64,000 nucleotides of DNA from Cheilinus undulatus (lineage: Eukaryota; Chordata; Actinopteri; Labriformes; Labridae), in NCBI RefSeq assembly GCF_018320785.1, contig NC_054871.1, positions 18,720,339-18,784,338 of the forward strand. The letters are read 5' to 3'. This document shows, piece by piece, positions 1-17,829 of this stretch (positions within the stretch are counted from its first letter, which is position 1; each line of letters opens with the position of its first letter). Position numbers and translations under genes: made by a program. The notes under the pieces are model-generated. The model ran no database searches, was not told the origin of the DNA, and saw only the letters and a list, made by a program, of their open reading frames with translations.

Positions 1-461
1 CTGCAAAGTGCTGTTTTTCACAAGGTCATTATCATAGATTCTCAGTGTGCTTAGAATACGTACATTGGTTAATATAGTGAAAAATGATTCATTCTTTTCA
101 TGTTTATTTGTGTCAAATTACAGTAAAAGAAGCGTGCTTGGTACATGGATTTCATTTTGGCCTGATTGCCTCAACTTAGCTGAAATGATGGGCCAACGGA
201 TCAGCTGAGTCAGTTGTTGTAAAATGAGTCAAGTTGCTTGTATACTTCTTGTGAGTGTGTTTTCACTGTCCTCCTTTGGAGAAGTCAATGTTCCTATTAT
301 TTCACACATACTTTGATATACAAATAGTATTATTTATAAAGGATAAATAGAAGTGGCAGCTATTGAGAAGCTATGAGAAAATTTCAGTTGTAATAGTAAT
401 TGCTGCAACACCATCTGAAACTTGTAGCTCATACTGTTGAGTGTTAGTGAAGTAAGAGATG

Positions 462-1631
462 TAGAGGTGCATCTCAAAAAAGAAGAATATCATGAAAAAG
501 CTCATTTTTTGTGATTTAATTCAAGAAGTAAAACCTCCATACATTCTGGATTCATCTCATACAAAGAGAAATATTTCAAGACCTTGTTTTGTTTGAATAT
601 TAATGATTATGGCTTACGACTCACAAAAACAAAAAACACCCACCATCTCAAAATATTAGAATATCATAAAACAGTCCAAAAGACAAAACGGTAATACGGC
701 AATACTGACTCTCTCAAACATCCTGTTCATTTATGCACTCAGTCCTTTGTTTGAGCCCTTTTTGCACAAATTACTGCATCTATGCGACACTATGCGACAT
801 GACATTGAGCCAATCAGTCTGTGTCAATGCTGGGGTGTTATGAAGTCCAGGTTGCTCTGATAGCAGCCTTCAGCTCGTCTGTATTGTTGAGTCTGGTGTT
901 TCTCATCTTTCTCCTGACAGCGATTTTCTATGGGGTTTAGGTTAGTCCTGCTGGAAAAGGAAATCAGTATATCCTTAAAGCTTCTCAGCAGATGGGAGCA
1001 TGAAGGGCCCCTCCAATCTTCCTCCAGACTCTTGGACCTTGATTTCATGTGACATCTCGTTTTTGACTCTATGTGTGGTGGCTCTTGATCCACTGGCCCC
1101 ACCTTCAGTCCACTCCTTATAAAGTTCCTCTGAGTTCTTGAATCTGCTTTGTTTGACAATCCTCTGAAGGCTGCTCTCATCCTTGTTGCTTGTGCACCTT
1201 TTCTTACCACACTTTTCTCTTCCAGTCAACTTTTAAGAAATATGCTTATATACAGCCTCTGAGAACAGCCTGCGCTTTCAGCAGTGAGCTTCTGTGGCTT
1301 ACCCTCCTTGTGGAGGTTGTCAGTGATTGTCCTCTGTACAACAGTCAAGTCAGCAGTCTTCCCAATAGTTGCAGTTGTGTGTACTGAACCAGAGAGAGAG
1401 TAAAAAGGCTCAGAAAATCTTTGCAATTTGGACTTTTCCACAAAATTAAAATATTTTGAGATAGTGGATTTTGCTTTTGTGAGCTATAAGCCATAAGATT
1501 AAAACAAACAAGTCTTGAAATGTTTTACTTTGTATGAGATGAATCTTGAATAAATGGAAATTTAACTTTCTGAAGTAAATCAGGGAAAAAAATGAGCCTT
1601 TACATGATATTCTATTTTTTGTTAGACTCAC
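462..1631 (-). mobile_element. Internally deleted Tc1-like transposon
   Basis: Inverted ends: left AGAGGTGCATCTCAAAAAAG and TCTCAAAATATTAGAATATC; right AAATATTTTGAGATAGTGGA and a decayed terminus near 1631. On the minus strand transposase pieces read REKCGKKRCTSNKDESSLQR (N-terminal half, about 1050-1215), then jump to a C-terminal portion at 830-960 (NLNPIENRCQEKDEKHQTQQ). The middle of the catalytic domain is missing. It lies in the pde4c intron upstream of the first exon seen. Confidence 0.85.
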
Positions 1632-2890
1632 CAGTAGTAGATTGCATTAGGTGCTGCAGTTGTTTTTCCCTGGACTATATGAGGCACTTTTTCACATCAG
1701 TAATATTTTCACTTCTCGCTAAATGCTTGGATCAATAAATACACAGAGTACAATAGAAGCAGAGTAAATATGGTTGTTTACAAACAGAGTGAATTATGTG
1801 TAGTCTACACTAAATGCATGTCTGTAATTTTACCAAAGTAGCAGTTGAGGTAACAGTCCTCATGGCAATGTAGCTCATAAAAAAATGAGAAAAGTCCTTG
1901 GACATCCATTTCAGCCAGAGGTTTGCTTTTGTTTCCTGCTGTCTGGAGAGAAGACAGATTAATTCTGAAACATGCAGGAGGGTTAATGGTCTCAGTCATG
2001 TAAGGTAAGGGTTTACTTTATTAGAACTTATTAAGCAAAGAAATGTCCATTTCCTAGGGTATTGTCGATTTCTTGCAAAATAAGAAAAAGATAAAATTAG
2101 TATAACAACTGAAGTGGTTATTCAAGAGATCTTTGTAAGTATAGTTCATTTCAGTACAGGTTTTCTAATAAAAGACTGAAAGACTTGATTTATTTTGGTG
2201 AGACATGGAATTTCGTTCTATAAGTTTGACTAATAAGAAAACCAATAACTTCAGAAACTAAAATAAACTCAAGAAGGTTTCAATGAAGAGTTTTTTTAAT
2301 AAGCCACATGGCATATGGCTTGACTTTGATCAGGTTCACAACACATGCAGAAAGCCTGCAGTCTTCCTAGACAAAGTTGCAAACTTTCACTTGTAGAGTT
2401 GTTTGTATGATTTAAAAACATCAACAACATCACAGTTTGGATCAGAACCCCATGGTCACATGCTCCTGTTATGTCCACTGAGGGTTCCTCGGATGAATGT
2501 TAGTATCTATGTTAAATATATCTCCATTAATATCAAACTCAAACATTGAATAGTAAGCAGCTAATGCTAACATTAACCATTTTCCAACTGCAGCTTATAG
2601 GTTATCAAATGTACTTTCTCCCCTCAATTATTGTCTGATCACTCTCTGGATTTTCAGTGTCCATTATCTTTGCTGTTTCTTTCCAGTCATGAAGCAATAA
2701 AATGGAAATACTCATCTTATTCTTTATGTTTATATGACTTAGAAACATGAACAGTCAGGTCAGGTATGGGGGCATATGCCAGTTCGACCTCCTGATGGTG
2801 CCACCCCAATGCTACCCAAAAAGGGATGAACGGTTTTGGAGTTTTGTAAAGATAACCAGATCTTACAAGTATGCCTCAATGTTTTCACAG
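1632..2890. other. pde4c intron sequence
   Basis: No exon of the UCR2 region or other feature recognised between the Tc1 element and the first pde4c exon. Confidence 0.5.
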
Positions 2891-7404
<4,514 letters not shown>

Positions 7405-8879
7405 CAACCAGCACAACCTGCCCCAACCCAGAGAGACACGGGTGATGGATGTAGTGAGATGGGGCAGGGCAGGCCTTAAACAACAAAGTCTGTAAAATCA
7501 CTACGGTCCCTTTACACTGGAGACACCCTCTCTGATTTTATATTCTAGCAAGACGAATCATTTTAGCCTCTCTTTGGGGGCCCGATTGGCCTTTTTTTGT
7601 CCCGTCCTGCTTTGTTGTAGCTTCATTTCGGAGCATCCAAGACAAAGACTGCTGCATTCAAACTGGCTAGAATGAGAAGTGAAGAAAATGTCTTCCTCTT
7701 AAATAACAGCTCATGACATTCAGACATGTTCAGCAAATGAGGAGCGCCATGGTCTGACAGGGTCTTGGATATTATTTTGCACCATAGTTATAATTTAGGA
7801 TATAAAATTATCGAGTCTGGTTGGAATAAGTGAGTATGATTTTTTTGTTAAAGAATGATGTGAGTGATGAATCATTTTCACAAAACACATGATGTAAATG
7901 AGCAGCGAGAAAACGGATGGACTTTAACCTCAGGGTATGAAGAGAAACATAATGTAGCATGGATGTAGTGCCCCTCTACTAATCCCAAACTGTCTTTCCT
8001 GTTTGTTTTACCTCCAGACCAGAGACACCTGAGACTTTGTTTCACCTGCGTGTCTCTAAATGTAATGAAAACCCTTTAAATGAAAATTTGGCTAATGAAG
8101 CAATCAATTAACGTATGTTTAAACCAGCTTGTAGCAATGCAGAGATCAAACAATGAAGAAGACTGAGGTGCAGTCTGACACGTTGAAAACCCAAAAGACA
8201 CCTCCTGTATGATCACTTTATTTTTTTACCTGAGATGATTTTATTGTTGTCATTGTTTTAGGTCTTCATATGTTGAACATTTGTTGGTTTTGTCTGTGTT
8301 TATGTGCTTAAAAAGCATTTTATTATTATTATTTTTTTTATCAGGGTGCCTCCGGTCCACAGTAGCACTTTACCATTTCTGCCCTTCTGCTCTTCTATCC
8401 AGTCACACAAAGGGCTTCACCCACTGCAGGCCTACTGATCACACAGACAACAACGGACACCAGAACCAGAAGGCAGGGCTGGAAACTAACTGGCCCAAAA
8501 TTCACAAATGTTCTTAAACCATTAAAATGTCAGACTTTCTGTCAATGGCACTATATTTGTTTTTTTAAATCTTAAATTTTATTTTGAGATGTGGGCTCAC
8601 TTAAAATGCGGTGTAGCTTTTGGCTGCTCTGTTTGTGAATGTTGGCATTAATTAAAAGTATCCTTTACCAGAACTTTAAAAGACAGTGCTGGCATAGTTC
8701 TGTCTTTTTTTGTTGTTGGTAAAGCTAATGGAAAGACCCACAATTCTTTAGAACATCCCTTTATACTTTCTCTATGGCTCTCAGTCCCAAAACTATGAGT
8801 TCCTCCTACATGCACCATACAGAAATACAACAGTTAAATGGTATATTAATTATCCCGGGGTGAACAGAGATGGTGTCAC

Positions 8880-9012
8880 TCACAGTTAGGTTTTTCTGTG
8901 TGGAGTTTGCATTTTCTCTGGTGTATGCGAAGGTGTCCTTCAGGCGCTCCTGCTTCCTCCTACAGTCCAGAAACATGCTAGTTAATTGACGACTCTAAAT
9001 TGCTCATAGGTG
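8880..9012 (+). repeat. Degenerate fragment of a dispersed fish repeat
   Basis: The segment around CTTCCTCCTACAGTCCAG and GACTCTAAATTGCTCATAGG parallels the better copy at about 59415-59755 (CTTCCTCCCACC..., AACTCTAAGTTGGCCGTAGG). It is the widespread teleost repeat recognisable by a cropped CTCCCACAGTCCA core. It lies in the presumed pde4c 3'UTR. Confidence 0.55.
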
Positions 9013-11454
9013 TGAATGAACATTTAACGTTTAGTTCCTCCTTCATGGCATTTCTGATGGACTGTATGTGATTAGTGGCGGTGGCTGTTGTGATGTCACA
9101 GAGCGGTTTACACACTACAAGGTTAAAGCGTTGAGTTGGCTGTTGGACCTTTGGCAGGAAGTGAACATATTTGGACCATACTTTGATGAGAGGCTTCATA
9201 CCTAAAGAGACCAAGTTCAGATTCAGATTATAACACTAGCAGCACCTGGTCACTCAAAGCAGCAAAGTCTTCATTCATGCAGAACTGTAAGCCTTAATAT
9301 GAGTGACCATTAAAAAACACCTGGCTCTTGTGCCTTCACTTCATTTTTCAGCCATGGGGATGCTGCTAGGTATTATACTCTGCCCCACAAGCAAATTAAT
9401 GTGATGACTAATTTTTCTATTAGTGTAGAGTCTATAGGAAACGTTTGGCAGATAAAAACATGAACTTAACTGAATCACAGCCCAAACTGAGCTTGTACTA
9501 AAGCTTTTAATGTACTGCAGAGGTCGTATAATTCCAGAAATATCATGACATTAGTTTTCCGCCCTGCCCGCTGGTTTTGACAGAGATCAAAAGGAGAACA
9601 GTTTGAGATGTTTCTGACACAAATCAACCTGCTGTAGTTCAAACTAAAGAGTCATCTATCAGGTTCTGGTCTTATTTGTAGGAATGTGCTTGACGGGGAT
9701 AACTGTGTGCCATAAGTGTTGAAAACACACCAACACTTGCCAGCCTACAATGCTGTAAATTTTTACACTAGAGATTTTAACCTGATGATTGTATGGAAGT
9801 CACTGACTTTAAGTGTTAGTTTTTACCAATTATACATGTAAACAGTATTTAAGGAGACAATTTATTAAACTTTGCGAAACTTAGGATCATCTGTTCATCC
9901 TTTTCTTAGACAAAATAGCCGAGACTTGAGAATGTGTGTAGTTTTCAGAAGTTCAGGACTCTCTTTGTTCCAAGTACATGTTCAGTGTTTGTCACCATCA
10001 TGCTAAAGCTTAAGAGACCAGGAAGAAGAACCACTACATGAGAGATGATGCACTTCCTGGTCAGGCAGTCGTAGAGAACACTAGTCATTCAGTTTTTTAT
10101 TAACTCAGATAGTAAGCTTTACTGAGTAGCCTTACATGTGATGGGAGTGGTTGGAGGGGATTGTTAAAGGACCGTTCTGCTGTTTTTAACATGCTGTCAC
10201 TCATAGTATCCAGCTCTGGAAAAGTGAGAAGACTACAAAAATGACACACATAAAATGTTGAGGATTTATCAGGATACATTAAGAAAATGCAGCATTTATT
10301 TAGCTGTGTTTATCTTCTGTCCTTAGCTAAGTGCTGAAATCCCTCAAAGCTTGGTGATGTGGATGCCATGTAAACCTCAGCAGCAGAAGAGCATTTGCTT
10401 TAGTGTGTCGGTCTTCCAACACTTTACCTCTAACACCACCTACAGGCCAAACGCCATACATACTCAGAGTCAAACGTTTGAATGTAACCAGCAGATCATC
10501 ATGAAAGCTAATGAAAATGTACTATGTCTGTAAATAACCAAAAGGAAATCCCTTTTAGTTTTCAAAATAAACCACCAGAAAGGCATGTAATCTGTTTCAC
10601 ACAACATTTTGTCCTGTGTGTTAAGACTGGATATTTTAGAGTTAATCTTAAAAGTTGCTCTGCTGAAAACGTACATTGAGCTTTGGGCCTTTATATCAAA
10701 CATATCTCTTAGTATTTTTTGGGCACAGTAAAAGTTCCAGTATAAACACTGTGCTCATAGACTTTCAGCAGCTTAGCATTTGGTCTAAAAATCACATTTC
10801 CAAAAGTGAAAATATTTTGACTACAAATGATCATGAAGTTAAGACATCTAGCTACTTACACATTAGTAATTCAAGTATTAATAATCCATATAATGATTAT
10901 AAATAAAGCTGCAGTTATTAAAAGATTGGGTAAACAAAAATAAACAGCAATCCTCTATGGTTCTGTGAGTTTTTACTTTTTATGCCATGGCCTTTTTATA
11001 ATGTGGGATTAACATTTAACACTCTTCCCCCCAGTCTTCAGTGCTCAGAAGTTTAACATCAGCATGTTAAAGCATCAGAGTGGCTCTTTAAGATGACTTC
11101 AGTACCAAACAGTGTTTATGTGTAAGATGAGCAGCAGAGTCTCTGCTCTTATCACATTTCTGTGTTACGCTGATTCTGCCTCCATAAATGTTCAAGCAGT
11201 CTCGTCGCCTCAGCTGTGTCGTGCAAACCTCTATAAAAGATATTTATTCTTTGAAACGTGTCTGTTGAGACAAAGTACTGTAACATAGGATATTTGATTT
11301 AATGTTCTGGAGCCGAAAAAGTCGAGTCTACTTTATGACAAGAATGTATACATCTGCCACTCCAATGTATGTGTCAAAGAAAATGACTATTTTTGTTCCT
11401 CATTTTAAGCCAAAAGAGTCTTGGGAGTTCAGGGTGTTTTATGTGAAAACTGCC

Positions 11455-11460
11455 AATAAA
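11455..11460 (+). terminator. Candidate pde4c polyadenylation signal
   Basis: AATAAA on the + strand, the last one before the converging ifi30 transcript. It lies about 100 bp from the opposing ifi30 signal. Confidence 0.4.
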
Positions 11461-11563
11461 TTACATTGAAAAGAATCAAACTGGATGTTTTCATATTGTG
11501 TATTTTAATAGGACAGACGATACAAATAGAATCTTAAGCAAGAGCTTGACACAAGATAAAACA

Positions 11564-11569
11564 TTTATT
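11564..11569 (-). terminator. Candidate ifi30 polyadenylation signal
   Basis: AATAAA on the minus strand, 157 bases past the ifi30 stop at 11726. This predicts a short 3'UTR ending near 11545. Confidence 0.5.
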
Positions 11570-11725
11570 TTACTTTGAAATGACAAAAGGTACATAAAAC
11601 ATTCAAGGTAGGTTTAATGTTCACTTTATCAGCTATCACTACTGAAAAATTCAACACACTGGTTAGATTTGATTGTGATGGAAGTTAGTATTTGTAGAGT
11701 GAATATTTTAAAGTTTTGTTTGTGT

Positions 11726-14700
11726 TCAGCAGAAACCCCTATTCAGTCTGACTGAAGCTCCTGTGCACACTGGAGGCTTCACTCCCTGTGAACACAGACA
11801 CAGTTAGTCACTTCTATAAACTGTCCAATACAGAGAAACGTGCTCACTTAATAAGACTCATTTTTTCAACAGATTATTTCCCCATGCCCCTGGTAAAATG
11901 CAAGGACATCCAAAGCATGACTAGGGTTGTGCCAATCCTCCTTACCACCAGATAGTGCCTTCAGGCAGCTTTCTAGACACATCTATGACATACTTCAGCC
12001 TCAATTTTTGGACCAAACATGCCTAAAATGTATGAACCGCACATGTTGAATTCATTTTGAGAATTTTGAACCTTTTAGACCTTTAACTCTGGTTCAGTGC
12101 CAGTACACCCGTTTCCCCCACCAGACCCCTACCCCTATGTTTTGCACATTCATGTCTAGGGGTAGGGTTCCCAAATTCTTGTTAGAATGGAAGGGCTGGA
12201 GCTACATGGCCCTTCAAACAAGCATGATGGCTGCACAAGCATCCAAAAAAGGTGTATAAAAGCAAAGAAGTTTATTCATGAGTAAGATCTGAAAATTACA
12301 ACTATTTATTATAATGTAATGTTTTAATGCATTTAGGTCCTTTTGATTTCAAACAAGCACTTAAAACTCAAGTGTACTGAAAATGTCCAGTAAAATCCCA
12401 CCTGTATGCATGAATACTGTTGACTATGACCAATAACATATCAGGAACTTTAAATAGCATCCCATTTCTTAGGAGACAGTTTCACCACTACTACTTTCAA
12501 CTGTTTTAAAAGACAAGGAGGCACTTTAAAACAAGGAGTTGGGGTAAATGTTAGAAACTGGGAGTGAGCCTATAACCTCTTTCAGAGGATTTTTCACTTG
12601 CTTTTTCAGTTTGTCCACCATTTCAATTATCCAAACAGAGAGCTTTAGTGTTAAGAAAATTTAAAAAAAACAAACCTTGTAGAGCTGGCAGACCAGACGG
12701 AAAAGTGACGACATGGCCTTGTCTTCGTTCTCTTCAGTGTATTCCTGAAACACAAAATATTGATCTTTAAATCTGTTAAATCAGTCAACATCACTGTAAA
12801 CTATCACTAAAACTCAAGGACCTCTAGACTTTTCATCCCATCATTATCAGCTGCTATAAGAAGGAATAAGATCGTTTTTGATCTAATCAGCTTTGACCGG
12901 TTCCTTTACCTCACAACACCACTGTCATTCTGCTCTCTCAAGCTGCTCTTAACTTCTTTCTCTCCGACTTTCACATCAATTTGATTTGTTTTTTTCATTT
13001 GGTTCTAGATTAGTGTGTTCCTTTAAAAGTCCTAAAGACCGTCTTAAATCTAATTTCAGAGAAATATATCTGTGCTTCACTCTGATGGATTAACAGTTTT
13101 TATTAGTCATAATACAAAGTGTATTCATTTTCTCTGCAGCTTCGCCATTGTGGGGATGTAAACCAATTTCTTCAACTTAGAAAATTCTTGAAAGAAATGT
13201 TGTGTCAAAGTCCCTTTAATACTCTGTGTATTGTTCTAAAGAAAACAAATTATCACTACCACTGAGGGAATAGTTTTTATCAGTTAAGTACTTGACTTTA
13301 TTTATTTTACTTTATTTTTAAGTTTTTGTACTGATTGGCTGCAAAAAAGTCCAGTCAGTCATGACAGAGATGGTCAGGGGCAGAGCCAGACGGGTTAAAT
13401 ATCTGGGGCAAAGCACAAACAAAGACCTGTCCAGGAGGTGACTTCTTCCACTATTTCCTTTGCTTATTTGAGCAGTTGTATGCACTATTTTTACACAACT
13501 TTAAACCAAAATTTAGACTTCAAATGCCAATAAATATATGCATAATTTGGGCAAAAATTATGCAGTTCAATCTAGAAAAACAAAAAAATTCAGTTTTTAC
13601 TTTTTTTTAATGTAAATGTGCTAAAAGTACTGTTCTAAAATTATGATACACCTTACTGAAGCTCAACCATTTTCACTTCTGCTTCTGAAAAATATCTGTG
13701 GCTTATTTTTTAAGGAGGGTGAGGCAAGAATTTCAAAATTGGAACCATTTGTTTTTCAAATAAGAGCATAAACAGCAAGATATGGAGTAACATATATTGA
13801 TTTAATCTGAAAAATACTGAAAATTGTATTTTTGGAACCATTTGAAAAGTACTTTTAATACTTCAGTGAGTGCCTAAGTTTTTAATTATAAAAAGATCTG
13901 TTTTTTTTTTTCTAAATTTAAGAATTAAATCCCCTTTTTGTGATCAGCAAGGCCCAATTGTTGATCACTTATTTCTTATTGCATTTATTTTTCAAAACAC
14001 TTATAAGCAATATAGTTTTAACCAATCTGAATGCAGGACTTTTAAGAAAACACTCAGGGCTTAGGCACCATAAGAAACTCCTCCACTCCACCTGTGTAAA
14101 TGGTGTTTTTTCACCACTTTGATATCCTTGGTCATTAAAATATATCATTTAAAGCAAGTAGTTTCAAATATAATTGAAAATTCTAACAGCCTTAGCTGTA
14201 ACACTTAAAAAATGGGGCTTCAAATGCTGATCCCCAGCGTTTTACCCCATTGAAAGTGACCCAGGGGACGTGCGTGTGCGCAGGATTCAGAGCTCTGGTC
14301 ATGGCAGCGTTGGCGTGCATCAGCTGGTTTCCCAGACTTCCTTTAACACACGAGTCGATGCTGGACCAGGAGACGGAGGGAGCGTACAGCTGAACACACT
14401 GAGACAACACACCAAAATATCGGTAAATATACACAGGTAGTGAATATTGACCTATAGTCCACAACTATATTGTTATCATATATAACTATATCAACTATAT
14501 AGTTACAGCTAATGTCTCTTTAGACAAATACTTTGCAAAACAATTAAATAAGGCATGGTCAGATTTTCAAAACAAGACAACACATATGAACAAATATTCA
14601 CTTAAAATCAGAACATTAGTTTCCGAACATTAAATAACATTTGTTTCTTTCCCTGCCTTCAGGATAAATTATATAAAAGTCAAATGATCAACAATAATAT

Positions 14701-16917
14701 TTAAATAGACTATAATTGAGTGCAACACAATTTGTTGGGCTTCCTTTTGCAGTTTTTAAGACTTTATGAACTTAAAGCATCAAAGTCAAATAAGAACCAC
14801 ATTTTTCTCAGTAATATTTGTGTTACCTCTTTGGATTTTTTAACCTATCATTGGTCTTAATTTTTAGTGCACCGAACACAAATGATTATGAATTAGAGGA
14901 TTCATGGCCAAAACTATGTAAATATTATATGTATGTTGATACTCACAGGCTGCGCAGCACTAATTACATCTACAGATGACTCCATGCAGTAGATGATCTG
15001 AAATGCTGAGTGTCCAGTTAAATGGATGATGCAGGCCTGACGAACACATCAATAACTCAATCATGGTTTTGTTAATTTTAAGATGTGACACAGCTACAGT
15101 ACAGTTGGTGAATCATGCAAACCTCTATCATGTTTCCTTTACACTCAGGCTCTCCGTGCTGACAACTGAAGGGCGAGTTTGCAGACGGAAGCTCCTGCAG
15201 CAGAAACAGAGATACTCAGATTTCCTACATTAGTGCTATATAATTGTATTCATTTGGAGGACAAGGATAGGGGCACCTTTGCATTCCCGTAGGGCACCAG
15301 GGTGACAGTCATGATGTCCTGCAGCATGGTCCAGGTGGGGAAGAGCTGCTGTGTGATGAAGACTCTGCAGGCCGGACACAGACTCTCATAGTATAGAGTG
15401 ACGGATACTGGAGGAACAGACTGGTTTGGTCTGGTTGCGTTCACCTCCATACACTGCTTCTGAACCTGCAGCACACAGACAAAAACAACACAGGAGCAGC
15501 TTTTTTCCCTTACCCTTAAATGTGTTGAAATATCGTAGGATAAAGGTAGAGACCATTTTAAGTGTTTTAAAGTTTGCATGTTTCTAAATTTGATAATAAT
15601 GGCTGTAATTTGAAGAAAGAGGTTCAAAAAGTAAACTTAAACCCTTTCGAGATTTCTGCTTTTATCTGACAAGACTGCTGAAGAGAGAAGGATGTGGGGA
15701 AAGACATGCACAAATGGCACCAGGATCAGGATTCAACCCTATAACCAGTGAGTCATGGACTGCAGCTTCTGTTGAAAATGGAACGTTTGTTAGTTAGTTT
15801 GTTGTTAGTTTGTTGCAACATAACTCAAAAAGTTGCGGACAGATTTTGATGAAATTTTTAGGAAATGTCAGAAATGGCATAAGGAAGAACTGATTAGATT
15901 TTGGGAGTGATCCAGATCACCGTCTGGATCCAGGAATTTTTAAAAGGATTCTTCACTATTGGGAGATAGGGCTAATGGCGGAGGTCTGTGCTTTTCTAGT
16001 ATTACTGTTATTTTACTTTCTAAACTGCAGTGCAAAACATTACCTGCACCTCACAAGAACCGCGTTCAAATATAAAACCTGTTAAAGTAGATACATGTGG
16101 TGCAGCTCTAGATTGTTGACAAAAAAATTAAGTATTAATTCAACTCTTAAGTTGCAGCATTTAATCAACGGGGCACATGATATAGGTCTGTAGGCCAAAA
16201 TCCAAAGTAAAACATACAGCACTCTTTACTTCTCCAGCCATTAGATTTAATTAAGTATCACATGAAGAGCCACTGGTGCTCAATTTCAGAGGCATGACTC
16301 TCATTTAAACTCACATCTAAAAAACCTGAACCTCACTTGACCTTCATGTTGTCTGGTCTGGGACTGAGATACTCAGTGATAAAACTTTATTTATTCATCG
16401 TATGTTTCTATAACAATGTTAAGCCTTTCTAGAGAACTCATCGGTTATATTACAAACAGTTTTAATGTTTTGAATAATAAACGTGTCTACTATGGTGGGT
16501 GAAAAATAAAAGGAAAAAAAGTGAGATTAATCTCTTATCAGCCAGCTTTTAATTTGGCTTAGAGAAAATGAGACTACAAACGCCTCGTTATTTAACCACC
16601 TATGAATAATTATGCCAAAATAGTAGCAGCTTGTGGAGGCAGCTTTGTTAGTGTTGAATATAATCAGTTAGAGACATTTCAAGTATTTTCTGCTCTGGAT
16701 CCTCAAAGAAAATGATTAACGACAAAATATATCCCCCTGTCCATGTAAATAGAAGCATAAATGTGAGTCCACTTACCTTGCAGGCTATTGCTATCTCCAG
16801 GGACCGACACCACTGGGAAGGAGGGTAACGACAGGACGGTTTAGGATGAGACATCCCGGAGCTACTCCGGTCAGCGCAGAGGAGTAAAAACACAGCAAAA
16901 AACCCTGAGAGTCTCAT
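11726..16917 (-). CDS. ifi30: Gamma-interferon-inducible lysosomal thiol reductase (GILT), complete, seven exons
   Basis: Reduces protein disulfides in the acidic endolysosome and so prepares antigens for MHC loading. Exons on the minus strand: 16917-16777, 15465-15277, 15194-15123, 15036-14947, 14398-14246, 12744-12676, 11785-11726 (TGA). All introns are phase 0 and the protein is 257 aa (human about 250). The start at 16917 opens a signal peptide ([20 protein letters not shown]). The active-site CxxC is CPAC (Cys77/Cys80) in [12 protein letters not shown]. The family signature CQHGxxEC is CQHGEPEC near residue 121. NQLMHANAA and HVPWVTFNG are the usual C-terminal motifs. The second intron is only 82 bp and has a weak donor (GTGCCC). 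Intron 1 holds a SINE relic and another repeat. All key cysteines are present, so it looks functional. Confidence 0.94.
11877..12030. repeat. Repeat shared with 59213-59352
   Basis: TTTCCCCATGCCCCTGGTAA, GCAAGGACATCC and CAGCCTCAATTTTTGGACCA correspond to the other copy. It lies in the last ifi30 intron. Confidence 0.6.
15640..15770 (-). repeat. tRNA-derived SINE, decayed, in ifi30 intron 1
   Basis: The motif GATGTGGGGAAAGACATGCA followed by CAGGATCAGGATTCAACC is the reverse form of the same SINE family seen at 33354-33548 and 50811-50985. It is divergent. Confidence 0.45.
15785..16000. repeat. Dispersed fish repeat in ifi30 intron 1
   Basis: The stretch running from ACATAACTCAAAAAGTTGCG through GAACTGATTAGATTTTGGGA, GTGATCCAGATCACCGTCTG and GATCCAGGAATTTTTAAAAG is one I recognise as a common interspersed repeat of teleost genomes. 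No second copy is evident in this window, so the call rests on memory. Confidence 0.35.
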
Positions 16918-17829
16918 GTTTAACACCAGAACAGAAGTACAACGGTCACAGAGCTCAGACGACTGAAACTTTTGCCACAAGCACTGCCTAATCAGCCTCC
17001 TCATGGGCTGATTACCACCAGGTGTAATTGACTGCTGCTGCGTTCACTGGGACTCGGAAACTCCGACAACGTTTGCCACGAATGGGCGAGAACACACTAC
17101 ATATTTTAAAGCATATATATATATATATAAAACTATTTGGTTTGAATATAATATTGTGGTAATTTTCTCTTTCTCGTAGTCTTACGGAGTAGAGCACTTA
17201 ATTCTAGCATGGATATTAATCTATCGTATCCTGAGTAAAAATCAAATCTGTCCTGCCTGAGTGCAAAATCTAACTACTTCTGAGAAAAAGCAATTTATAA
17301 AAAAATGTATCCTTCATTAAAAGTTTGACTTGACAGAAATTTTACGAACTGAGACAAATCTGATACACCTACACTCAAATTAACAAAACAAAATCCAAGC
17401 AATAAAAAAACGCCAGGAGGTCAGGAGAAATTAAATTAAGCCATGAATTTCGGTTGATCAAAGGTTTTAAGGTAACTCAACTGTTCTGCATTTAAAGAAA
17501 AAAAATACGGCTTTGAGTTTGTGCAAATAACATAGACACTCTTTTAAACAGTTTCTATTAAGTTACGGGTTTTTTTTTTTTGGCTTGTTTAAATGTTAAA
17601 AATGTACCAAACAAGTGACTTTATTTTTATGTTAGCCGAAACAGTTGTTTAACGGTCGTGTCTAAGAAAGCTAGTTAGTGTTGTCAACTTCAATAGAGCA
17701 TTCATAGGGCAGATGGCAGTTCCTGTCTGTTTGAGGCTCCTTTCTGACTGGTCAACCCCAAACTGTTAATTTATTTCTTCGGTAAAACTATGGAGCAAAG
17801 GATCATCTTCGAAGATTAAATGTATGAAA

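Larger units (their letters stand above)
7405..11480 (+). other. Possible long 3'UTR of pde4c
   Basis: No coding exon is visible between the pde4c stop and the converging ifi30 gene. Candidate AATAAA signals on the + strand lie at 10902-10907, 10939-10944 and 11455-11460. If the last is used the 3'UTR is about 4 kb and ends near 11480. A degenerate interspersed-repeat fragment lies at about 8880-9012. The extent is inferred only from polyadenylation signals. Confidence 0.4.

Noticed and set aside
824-1229. Overlapping 128- and 84-codon minus-strand frames as host genes
   Set aside because: They are transposase remnants of the Tc1 element at 462-1631.
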